A stretch of 64,000 nt of DNA. Origin: Apostichopus japonicus (Eukaryota; Echinodermata; Holothuroidea; Aspidochirotida; Stichopodidae). Position 1 is the first letter of the stretch, and each line of letters opens with the position of its first letter. Position numbers and translations under genes: made by a program. The stretch is taken from NCBI RefSeq assembly GCF_037975245.1, contig NC_092563.1, forward strand, positions 13,196,001 through 13,260,000, given 5' to 3'. This document shows, piece after piece, positions 48,401 to 60,400 of the stretch. Under the pieces are notes generated by a model. It had not been told where the DNA came from, ran no database searches, and saw only the letters and a program-made list of their open reading frames with translations.

Positions 48401-51400
48401 TGTTTATGGTTTCTCCTACGGTCGGTTTCTTCCCATCATCATCCTCTTCCTCCTCCTCAATCTCCATTGGCTCGTCTTTGTCTATGCTGCTGGACGGATC
48501 TTTCACGTTCATCTGGGCGATATTAGCACTGATACTGTCAATATTTTGCGGGGTCTTCTTCCCATCCTCCTTGGGAGGAGAACTGTCCTTGTCCTCTGTC
48601 ACGGTGACGGGACTACTGATTCCTGAGTCTGACTGCTGGTCACCATCTTCTGACGGCCGCGATAGGTTAAATGTGGCAGAGCTGACGACCTGGTTGACCA
48701 ACAGGGATTCTGCTTCTCTTAACTTTTCCTGACTCGTCGTTTCGACTTCGTCGCCACTATCTGAGCTACTCTCTGAAGGAGTAGTAGGGTCTACACTTGA
48801 TAAAGAATAGTCAGTTTGAGCTTTATCCTTGTCTGTTTTATCATTGGAACTAGAAGATACATTGGCAGGACTATCATCGCTGACCGGAGGGTCCTTCTTC
48901 TCACCGACCACTTCTACGGGTTGCCTCCAGTACAGGAAGGAATTAAACTCCGCTTCCTCATCGGCGGCCGGGCCTACGGGTTTTAGACCATCTTCTACGG
49001 ATGGGTCTCGCGGACCATCTCCCGCAGCGGCCGTGGGTTTGGTGCCACCAGGCGTAAAGTTAACTTCATTGACTCCTGAATACACCTGGACAGGTTTCGC
49101 CTGGTCCTGTGATTGTTGGTGGGAGGGTGCCGTTTCATGGCTAGCAGTACTTGTTAGGACGTTGGTGGAAAGTGGAGTTGGATTTGGGGTCTCCTGTTGG
49201 ATCTCAAATGTATCGGTGTTCGAAAGACATGGGGACTCACCGGCATGGACACCTTCCATGTGATCTTTCTCAGCTTGATCGAAGCTGTGCAAATCGTGTA
49301 ACCCTTCTTCGGGGTCAACCATACGTATATGTACCGTGCCATCCTGGTTGTAGACCAGTTGAACCCCTGATATACTCGGGTCGGCAAAAGTTGATATAAA
49401 AGGACCAAGGTTCTGGAAGGCAGCCATTCTCACCTAAAGGTGGCATAAAACAAAGAAAAATACTGTTTCAATGACCTGTCATGTCTAACGCTGCTTAAAC
49501 CAAAACACATACTACGTGACTCTCTTTGGATATCAGACTGGCTAGGACAAAAATATGTGGAAACTACCATTATTTCACTTGTCAAAAATATTTTTCTCTT
49601 TTGATTTCCTTGTTGACCTTATGGTTTGGTAAAAGTATTTGACAAACGTTCCTTACAAAGCGATTCCCCCGTTCAGAGATGTATCACACACAGTGCTTAT
49701 TTTATTCTGATGGTTCGAGGACGCTCTGAAACATTATGCATGAAGTTTAAACTCAGTATCAGCTGGGACTGAAGGACAGAGGGGGCTGTATCGAAGGAAT
49801 AGGCTTCTGTCATTCCCTTCACACACTGACTCAGAAAGACTCTTATTATTAATTCAAGGTGACGAGGAGTCAGTCAGCCAGCAGACTCACCCATCTTGAC
49901 TGATCACACAACAGCTGAACGAAGAGAGGTGATAGTCTGTCTCTCCTCACAACGCTGGAGACTGCACACGAGACGGTCATGAAACACTCGGCGCATGCCT
50001 TACGGACGCCCCAGACACCATCCTGACAGAGAGCTTCAAACCTCGGGAGCTGTTTGATCGGAAATAAAAATGTAATTATCAAGTGTCAAATGTCCGAGGA
50101 CGTGTTCCTTTCATGTTATGATCCTAGGCTATATTGCTCTCCATCTTTGAAGGAATATTAATGAGAGCATCACACACCAAATTTTTTTACCAAGAAGCAT
50201 GTGTTAAACTACTAGGAAACATCATGCACTCAAATATTAACATTAACTTAAAAGAATTTGCTATGAAAGCAAATCTGTGACGTAATGATCTTCAAATTTT
50301 TCTCTTGAATTGTTTTCTGATACAATGGTATTAATATTATTTTTGAAAGTAGATCAGATGGGCACTGTTTTTCCAGTATATTTACTTCTTCTTGCACAGA
50401 AGGTGTTGCGGATAAATTGGGCGAAGAGTGAAATGATAATACTGACCCCGTAATGCCATCTTGGAGGTTGGGACACACACCTTTTGGGTGCACCCTCAAC
50501 ATCCTGCCCAATGGCCATAGTCATAACAACAGCATGTATTTCTGCCACTATTTGTCATCAGACTTAATAATTGAAGTCGCAAGTGACCATTGGGTTGTGC
50601 TTTGTGTCATTCAGGCTGAGTAACATTCACTCTTGTAGTGGATATCCCTAAATCTAGCTAAGAGATCATATGATTACACTCATTTCATGTTCCTACTCAG
50701 TGCCACAAATTGAACGAATTCCTCCAGTTTCATCTTCAAGCCCTACTTTAAACTTTATTTCTTTCTGGATTAAGAACAACCGCAATGTAAAGCAACAGAT
50801 CCATCAAGCGCTATATAAATGTTATTTATTATTATTATCACAGAATGCAGCTGTAACTAGTAATGTGACATCACCCCAATTTCACTATCAGGACTAATTC
50901 TCTTGTCTTTTTCTTAATTTTCAGACTTACCAATTCCGCCTCTGTGGACTCTTGACCGACGACATTGCAAATATCTCCAATATTAGCAGCACAGACCTAC
51001 CAAGAGGGAAGGAATAAATCATTTAGTATACAAACATTTTTTCCATATATTGAGAGACATGCAAATCAATGCCAATATAAGCTGTTTTTGTCCATATATG
51101 TAACATCAGAACACTCCACACACTTATTGTTGATGTTATCAGTGTGCAAAGTCAGCCAAGTAGCTCTGTCTAAGAAACGGTTCAATATTTGACTGCATGC
51201 CAACATTCAGCAAAGTTAGAGCAGTAATAATGCTGCAAAATGACTCTCAATACACAAGAGAATCTTGAGTAGACGTCAGTCTAAATTTGATGGTTAAAAA
51301 ATTTGATTTTTTGCCAACACTTCTAACCAAAACAAAACATTGGTGGCTCTGTGACGTCTGAATTATTGGAATTTTCTTCCACCAAAATTTATTGTTTGCA

Positions 51401-54400
51401 ATTTAAAAGCAAATTTATTTGTTGAGTAAATCAAAATTGTGGCACTCATTTGTAGCAAGCCAGGAATAGTGCACACAGCTATTTAAGGTCATAACATAAT
51501 ATTCTGATGACAAGACTACTCCATTCTTAACTTCTCTAAAGGTCAATGGAAATCACTATTTAAGAAACATTGCACTGTCATCAGGAATCTGCCTGCTGCT
51601 GCTAGAACTGTTCCTCACCAACCCCTCCCCCTTACTCTTGAACCCCCCATTAACAAATCACCCTCCTACTCCCCCCCAAATGTCCTCTAAAATAAATTGT
51701 CCATCTGTCACTCATAGAAATAAATCTTTAAATGCTATTCCACTTGCTTATACACTCCCACTGAGAACTCAGTGACCTTAGGGACATAGATTGGAAGGAT
51801 AGCATTAAAACAATGGAATACCCCAGCAGGGATGACCACCTTACAGAGATCACCTGTGGCATTCTATAACCCTCATCAAACAAGAACAACTCCTCCAGGT
51901 TTTGAGGCCTTAAAGAAAAAAACTTCCTTTAGTTAGCTTTGCAACTCAATATTTGTATCATAGTCTTACACAAACCAAGACCAAAGAATACTCTTTACTC
52001 CCACTGTTGGATTACCTGTCACAAGGCAACTTAGCACCGCCCACTGATACTTCCCATAGCTAAGCTGCCCTATATTAAGTAGGCTATATTCTACCTCTAT
52101 ATCTAGTAGGCCCTTCTCTACAATTCTACACTATTATTGTAGGATCTAACATCATCAAGATATGAATCCAAAATAAATTTTAGGGCACACCACCCTACAG
52201 TAGAAATCTAAGGCAACAAAGGCAGCACAAGGTTAAAATGGCAACTCGCCAATTAGGGAAAACGTTTTCCACTTGCTTCCTTCCCTCCAAAACATGATAA
52301 ACCACTGAAAGCCAAAAGGATGAATCAGAGGTTAGGTAAATACTCAAATTGGATTTGTCATCTGGTACACAGTATTCTCAAAGGAGGTTTCCTCCCCCCC
52401 CCTTCCAGAATCAGGAACCAATTAAACCCTGGTTTAATTTACTTGACCTGAATCTCAATCATGCTGTTTCTAGAACCATAACCCCATCATAATGCTGCCC
52501 ACTGTTTCGGTCAAGCCAGACCTGTGATACCACTGTCATAATTGGAACATCAAGCCTGTCTTTGTGAATATTTCAGAGATTCCAGTTGTCAAATCAACCG
52601 ATCCCATGGGCTTTAATATCAGGATTACTTTTTACAATTAGATGAGCAGACTGTAATCATGTAAGCTAACTCTAAGTCCTGGCTAGGCCAGCCACAAGAG
52701 TGAATCATGAAAGGAAAGCATCATAGGCTAACCACAATTTGAGAGGGGACAGATTATGTCCAAGAAATCACTATTGGAAGAGTCCTACATGAACCGCATC
52801 GGGATGTTAAATTGAGTACTGTATGTTGTCCATCTCATGCTTACAGCAAGTGTGGTGAATGCTGGTCCAGAATCTAGAAGCAGATATACTGATGCACAAC
52901 TCTTTCCCATCTAGATAAACAACATTTCGCTTAGAAAAAATTTCAACTTTTGATATCAAACGGACTAATGTAAATTCTTTGAAAAGGAATAAATTAACCA
53001 CTATTCCCATCTGGAACGTACACTTCTATCTTATTGAAGTACAGTGTAGTTCAATTATTCTATTGCTCTGCACCCAGCTTCCCCACCCCCCTCCCACACA
53101 GTTGATGTCTGTAGTGCTGGGAGCCTAAGATCCTGTTGCAAATCTTTTAACTCAACATCTTTTCATAGTCCATCCTTCATACCAGATTAACACACACACA
53201 CACAACAACATATATTAGCAAAACACTGCAGTAATTTCTTCAATTTATTTATCGGAAGAAAAGTAAATGTGTATGGAGAAGTGAAATTCTCACCTTTCTG
53301 AGATGGAAATGACTATCTTTACACAGAACGGTGAAGTGTGGGAGGAAAAACCTTTCTGTGATCTCACATCCCGTCAGTGGAGAAACTTTGCTCATAAGCT
53401 GCAGAAAAAAGGAAATGTGAGCCAAGTTATCATATAGGTAGGGCTTTATTTATGCAAGAGAGCTGGGTGGTTTGCTGTTAGTTTACTACTCTGAGCTATT
53501 GTGACTTTTATTACTCCAATTCACCTTCAAATATGTCACTTTGAATTTCAATATGTTGCTAACTCATCGGATAATTTCAAGTCAAGTTCGTAACAAGAAT
53601 TCATTGGAGAGTAGGCAATGTAGGGTGTAAGTTCAGTTGAGTAACAACCCCTATATGTATCTCCAGGAACACACACTGATTGTCCATGTTCCATTGCAGG
53701 TACTCAAATATTTCCATCTCCCGAGTACCGGTGTGTGTTTGTTACAAAAGTATGGTGAGTTCCAGAGAGGTTTGCTGGTAGAGCTTGACGTATGAGCGGA
53801 CATTTCAGGATGAGAGACAGAGTAGCAAGATCATCTTTGAAAGTTACAATCTCACTACCCATGTCTTTCACCTGACTTGTCCAAAGCTTTCTCCTTCCTT
53901 TTGGAATAAACCATCAGCGCTGTCTTAAGACTCGCCCTGTAAACTAGTTGTGTTTTCTACCTTCAGACAAGGAAACCCAGTGAAAGCACAGCAATGTTCA
54001 TAATGGTCTTGTAGTCATAGTTTCTTTAACTCCTGTCTACATCATACAGCTGTTCTGTTCTCTTGTCATGTTGAAAGCAGACTGCCGAATCTGGTGATTA
54101 TGCAGGGCTTGTAACGATGACGGAATTCACTTGTTTTTCTCTCGTGAATTCGATTTAGAAGACAGCCAATACCTTCTTCTTCTTCCTCTTGGTAATTATT
54201 AAGTGTCTAGGTGCTCGTTTCCCATCGAAAAAACACCTTCCAGCCTTGCTTCTATGTAAAGATTCACGTATTTCTTGTAATCCCTAGTTTCCAATTATCC
54301 AGTTTTAAAGAAAGCAGTTTGCCTATACCTAAGAGTAATTTTGGTGTCCTTTTGTCAGCAGACAATTACAGAAATGGATAACCTGCCTCCCGAAGAAGAA

Positions 54401-57400
54401 GAAACAAACATGCCAGCACTGAAAGGCCTGCCTCCTCACAAAGACGTCAAAACCGTTCGCAGAAGATTCTTTGCTCCGCACCTTTATCGTGTTAAGGGAG
54501 AAATCCAATTAACTATCGCACACACGCCAACGTCAGCACGCTGCAACCGACATCGCACGGATAAAGACCGTCATAGGCAAAAATGAGCATGGTAATGAGG
54601 TCATTGCCCTGCTCAAATCCACTTTCATCGACAAAAGGACGTTATGCGCATAAATTAAGCGAGCTTGCTCGTTTCACCGCTGCTGCACAGCTATGCATTA
54701 TCGCCTGCAGACTTTCTTCTTCTTCGCTTCTATGCATTCCACACTGTGTGTAGTAGCAGTAGCAGTATCTCCATCACTCTCTCTCTCTCTGCTGCTGCTG
54801 CTATGGTGTGATTCTGGTGAAAAATTCTGCATAATGAGCCCAGGGCCTCATGTGGAGGGAAAGAAGCAGTTTGGAAATCCAAGATAGAATTACAAGCGAT
54901 TCTTTTCTTTCTTCTCCCCCCCCCCCTCGCCTTGACGATTACAAGATGATAACCTCCCGAGTCACATTGTGAGAGATTGCAGGAGATGATGATGCTGTCA
55001 GCTGATTGGAAGGACAGACAATCAGGTTTACATAAATTAACTCACAATCTTTAATCATAAAGAAAACAGGTGAAGATGACTACTGTGAAGGCAGTCGTAT
55101 ACATCCAATGCGAGGGCAGTTCGTAGCGGTAAAAACTGCTCTGTTTTCTGTCGTGGTGGCGCAAGAATACAGCTGAATTTGACTGAATTTGTATCCTTCC
55201 GTCTTAAAAAACTTAAACAATCAGTCCTGCTCTGGAGGACACACTGATTGACCAAATTGCTAAAACATCTCTGCAACTGATACTTCACAGTACAAATAGG
55301 TTTTCCAACAAAATGTTCAATATTTCACCGATATTGAACCACAAATCCAATGGAATATTTCTTTCCAGTCTGACCTAAAACAACATCTCCTTTGTTGGTA
55401 CAAGTGGCTATGGCATTAAGTAATCCATATTAATACACTAAGGTATCTGTTTCTTTTAAACATTTTCTCATTGAGACTATTTTATGACAGAGCCACAAAT
55501 ATTTACTACTTTGAAAAACTGATGTATATTTTTCATCCACATTGTATATTTTTTTTTATCAAATAACACTTGTTCAACCACTTTCACAGGCAAAATATCT
55601 CTGTATTCTAGATAGAGGAGAAAGGGTGGGGAAGTTCCATGGGAATGTAAATGAATTATCGGAAAATTTATAAAACTAGAAAAAAAAGTCTACTTACAGC
55701 AACAGCTTCTGTTCTGTAATCGTCAGAACTCTCCTGACTTGATAGTTGGATTATAACTGGGCAAACTTGGTCAATCATGTCCCTGTGGTCTATTAACTCC
55801 TGCTCTAACAACACCAGAAGAGCAGCCTGACTTGTTTTTCGAACCTGCAGACAAAATCGTTTGAAAGTGTTATATTCTCTTGCTAAATATCATTTCCAAT
55901 AAAAACCTCCAGCTTGGAACATACAGTACTGTACATCATACCAGGAGTTGTGTATTTTATGGGATTTTTTTTGTTGGGGGGCAGTGTGTGGGTAGGGGAG
56001 GGGGCTGAACTGTGGAGCTTTTACTATCACTGCCAACTACTTAGTAATGAAGCTTCATATTAGCAAGTTTCATATGCCAAACACAAACAATTGTTCTCAA
56101 TCACATCACACGTTCATTGTGTGATTGCAGTCTTGTGAACTTTTTTTTCATATCCATCATAACCTAGTATGAAGGGAGGACTCTCAACAAGGTATCAAGC
56201 TTAATAACATCTTTTGAGACTTTTTTCTCTTCTTTCTTCAATAACCTTAATGGGTTTATGTACCTTTATTTCTCCTCTAACAGAGGAATAGTACTGTGAG
56301 TCTGTGACAAAGGAGAAAATACAGCTGCAAGACTGGTAATTATAGCAGCATTATCAAAAATACAGAGGAGGCAATTTAGGCTGTCAGTATAGGTGTGGCT
56401 GCATTGATGACCAAATGCAGAGTGGGACTTCAACCCAGAAAAGCTATGACACCTAGCAATCTCTCTCTCCTCTAAGCATGTCAATCATTTATTTGTCCTA
56501 TTGAGTACTAATTATATTTTCAATTTTTTGTCAGCTTACCCATCAACCATTCGCCTGTGTACGTCTGTGTGTATGTATGTATATATGTATGCATCGTGGT
56601 GGTCACTGCTCAGTTAGGTATGGACTAGTACTGTGAATGATCATTTATAAGCAACTCAAATAATGGTACTAATCATTTATTTTGGGTGGGGGGGGATGTC
56701 TAATGTGAAATGACCCAAAACATGACTACATTTTTGATGCTGATATTCGAACTGTCTAAGTGGTCAAGTTGGAGAGGATAGAAATAAGTTCCATATTTTG
56801 TACATCCCATGGACATCAGAAAATGATAGGATTCTAAACTATCTCTACTAGAAGTGATATTTCAAAACTCAGTATCACCAAGGTTCTTCTATACCATCGA
56901 GTTATAAAATAAATATTAAATCATAAATAATAATAAAATAAGGAAATCACTTTTCTACCATTTTTTTTTTTTAAGGCCAGGTCAGTCGTCCCTTGTTTAA
57001 CCCAACTGCTATTTAACTTGCGCATATTTTCGTCAACGTCATAGTGCTTTTTTGAGTGATTTTAACTATTGTACTGCTAGTGATGAGAGAAAGCATTTTC
57101 CCCTTCACAGTTAGCTTGCATACCACACAGAGCTGCTAGTTCAAGCACAGGTTAATGGCCTTAGCAAATAAATACTCTGTAACAGCGAGAAAATGCAAAA
57201 TGTATTGCAGAAACTTCCGACAGAACTTAATTTATTAAGAAGAGGCAAAACAGTCTTCAGTCATTTTAGAGTGTTCGTTGATAAAAGTAAGGGGGCCCCT
57301 CCCGGCTTTTCAGGAAATAAAATGATCTTTGTTCGAAGCAAACCGTGAGGCCCCATGAGATGTTTTGGGTAGATCTTAAAATATTCGTTGCCTGCAGAAA

Positions 57401-60400
57401 ATTGTACCGTCCTACTTCAAAAAAAAAAAAAATTTCCACACAAGTATAAATGACATAATTTGATATTTTTTATGTACTTCCCTCCCAAATAGTTGTATAC
57501 AAGTAAGATATCTTTTGTAGAGGAAACTTTCATCTTTTAACTCTCTTTCCTGAAAGGAGCAAATCTATTTAAAATTGTTTTATTTTGGCAGACATTAATT
57601 GTTTTGTTTGTGGTTGACTTGGATATGTTTCTTCTGAAGACCCTTTTGTTATGAAGCTACTGACAATCGGACAAGGTTCCTTGTATCATTTCTCTGGACT
57701 AAAATTCATCCCCAAAAGATGGAGTACTGAGATGCAGACCAAGGACCTGAAATCTGATGAGGGAAGTCAACAATTCCCTAATGGTCTAATAATGGGCATT
57801 CAAGATCTAGTTCAGTTTAACTTACCTGGTTATTACCATCTGTCAAGTAGCGTACCACCGTTGGTAAAATAGTGTCGTGGATAGTATTGGGAAAGAAGTC
57901 CCTGTTTTCTGAACAGAACATAGCCAGGTGTGGGATTTGTTCCATCAACTCAGAACGAACCATTGGTTCTGAAAAAAGGAAAAGAAAAAAGGAAAAGGAG
58001 TAAAATTGATGTCTGCTAGAAAGAAACCTCTTTGAAACTAAACCAGGCACTTTCTATCTAACTTGAACTTCTAAAGTACATTGCACCATCCATCATAATA
58101 TAAAAGAACCATAACCTGCTGTTTGTCTCTTAACATAAAACATGATGTAAAGAAATCAGACCCACAGAACTTTGTGGGGAAAATTTGGCTTTGGGAGTAG
58201 TCATGGTAACTCCACCAACAAATCAAAACAGTAATTTGATCATCACATTGTTATGATCTTACAGATAGATACCAAGGATACATGTTAAAAACAGAGAGAA
58301 GTTCGCTTATTACAAAGCAAGTTTCATGTCCACTATGGTACACTGATCCCTTTCAAACTTGGAACTTTCTTCTAGCCTTCATAAAACTACAACTTACATT
58401 GTGGACGCTGTTTCAGCTAAACAACATCACAGTTAGTGACTGAATAGTACGCTCCTATGAGAATACTACCCAAGCACACCAAATCTAACACCAATCAGCT
58501 GAAATAATAATATAGGCCTGACCTTAAAGCAGCATTTTGCGTCCTTTTCTATGATTTTTCTCAACCTCACTGATTCCACTTTGCCATAACGACATACATA
58601 ACTAGCTAATCTATTTATATTTTACTTCAAATGGTGGCATAAAAGTCGAAAAATTTGCAACTTTCAACTTTGTTGTTCTCCTAGATATTTTCCGTTGGGA
58701 ACCCAATAAACCTCGCCCATAATATGAATATTTAAACACTACGAACGTCATTGACAGATACGTAATATAACACCACGCTTGATTTGTGTACAGTCTATAT
58801 GGCAGTTGTACCAGGGAGTTGCATAACAACTCCCTGGTACAACCAACGCGAAGTCTTGAATCTATTTTTAGCAACGGCTCATAACTAAACCTGCATCTCT
58901 GATTGGTTGAATTCAAACTAGTGGGTTTGGCGGAATTGTATGCGATTAATTTTAACTGTGAAATTTGTCGAGGACACTCTTCTCATTTATCGACATAAAT
59001 CGTTAATTACTCGCTAATTAACGCTCTTGGCAGGGTGAAACTTGGATGGTATCTTAGATTGCTGTTTTATGATTGATACATGTAAAAAAATCGATGCACA
59101 TGTTAAAAAAGTGGAAAAAAGGCACCCAACGCAAAATGCTGCTTTAAGAAGTATCTCCTAGGCTCTTGGTTGGCAGTTCTAACCAAATTCTTCTACAGTG
59201 TTACTCAAACTAAGTGTTCAATTGATCAACCCAAAGACAAACCTCATATACTGCATCAAATAATTGTCTTCTTTCATTTCTGATATTTATTTATATTATT
59301 TTTCTTCCCAACACATTTTATTCTAATATTAATCATTAAGAAAAAGCAAAATAAGCAATTTATAAAAATCTGAAATGTAACTTTATCAAATCTTCTCAAT
59401 GAAAGCTGCTTTAAATGAGCAAAATAACCCCCGCAAAAAACATTATTGTGCAATTTGCAAAGGGCAGGAGCCGACCGATTTGTGGAACAAAATATTGATT
59501 AACTTAATTCTCAAAAACTAACAGAAATATGAAAAAGATTTATTTAACTACTCCTTGAATGGGTATTTGGTATAAAGTTTGATCCAGTCCAACACTTTTT
59601 ACCTCCAGACCACATTACTTTGATGCATCAGACATTGATTTCTCATCAAACCTCTGATATACTACTGCTGCGTAGGGCATTATTTTAACATCCCTGATTC
59701 TATGCTTGTGGAGATTCCTAGAGACCCTCTTAACTCTTTCCATCGATGATGATACAGCACAGTACAAACAAACTACAACACGTGGCTGTAAGGCACATGT
59801 TCATAGTCCTGACCTCACATTTTAAGACAAACGTCCCTAATGGGCATCCTATTTTACCATCACTAGCTTGTGCCTCCCTCTGTATTGAAGCATAGGAGAT
59901 GAGGAAGTCTGAGGAATTCATTAAGCCTACACCGCAAACAGAACGAACCTTCATGAAATTCTAAATGCCAAAATTTGAACCTGACAGGAGGAGGCTAATA
60001 TATGTATCTTTTTGCCATCTGTGTGGGATGTGCTTGAGCAACCAACCTCACACATTTTATAAAGGTTATTGCTTCACCAGAGCAATGACTTGGTAAGAAT
60101 CCATCCGTAGCAATAGCAAAGTCCAATTCAAGGAAAAGGAACTATGACAAAGAGGTGTACTAGAGGAAAATCATGAGTAGTACTGTACTAGCAACACAAT
60201 CATGATAAACCACTTATACATCTTACATCTTATACACTTATACATACGGTTAGTGGTTTTTAAACCTTAACACACGTTTTGCATTTGTCCCCCCCCCCCA
60301 GGGTCTTAACCAAATGTACCGGGACCAGACTGTAATTATTCCGAGTTGTTAATATTCAATATTCAGCTGGCAGCGGTTCCATCATATATTTTTACTGTCA

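Noticed and set aside
48287-49399. Plus-strand frames of 79-144 codons
   Set aside because: They are antisense shadows of the large PPP4R1 exon G, whose minus-strand frame is conserved.
49431-49433. Start codon of a separate 437-codon gene on the minus strand
   Set aside because: The first codon is GTG directly after a splice acceptor, and the protein continues in phase from exon F (QSRW then VRMAAFQ). It is an internal exon, not a gene start.
54341-54586. Nested plus-strand gene in a PPP4R1 intron (81 codons)
   Set aside because: No known domain, no splice partners and a short length. It is indistinguishable from a chance frame.
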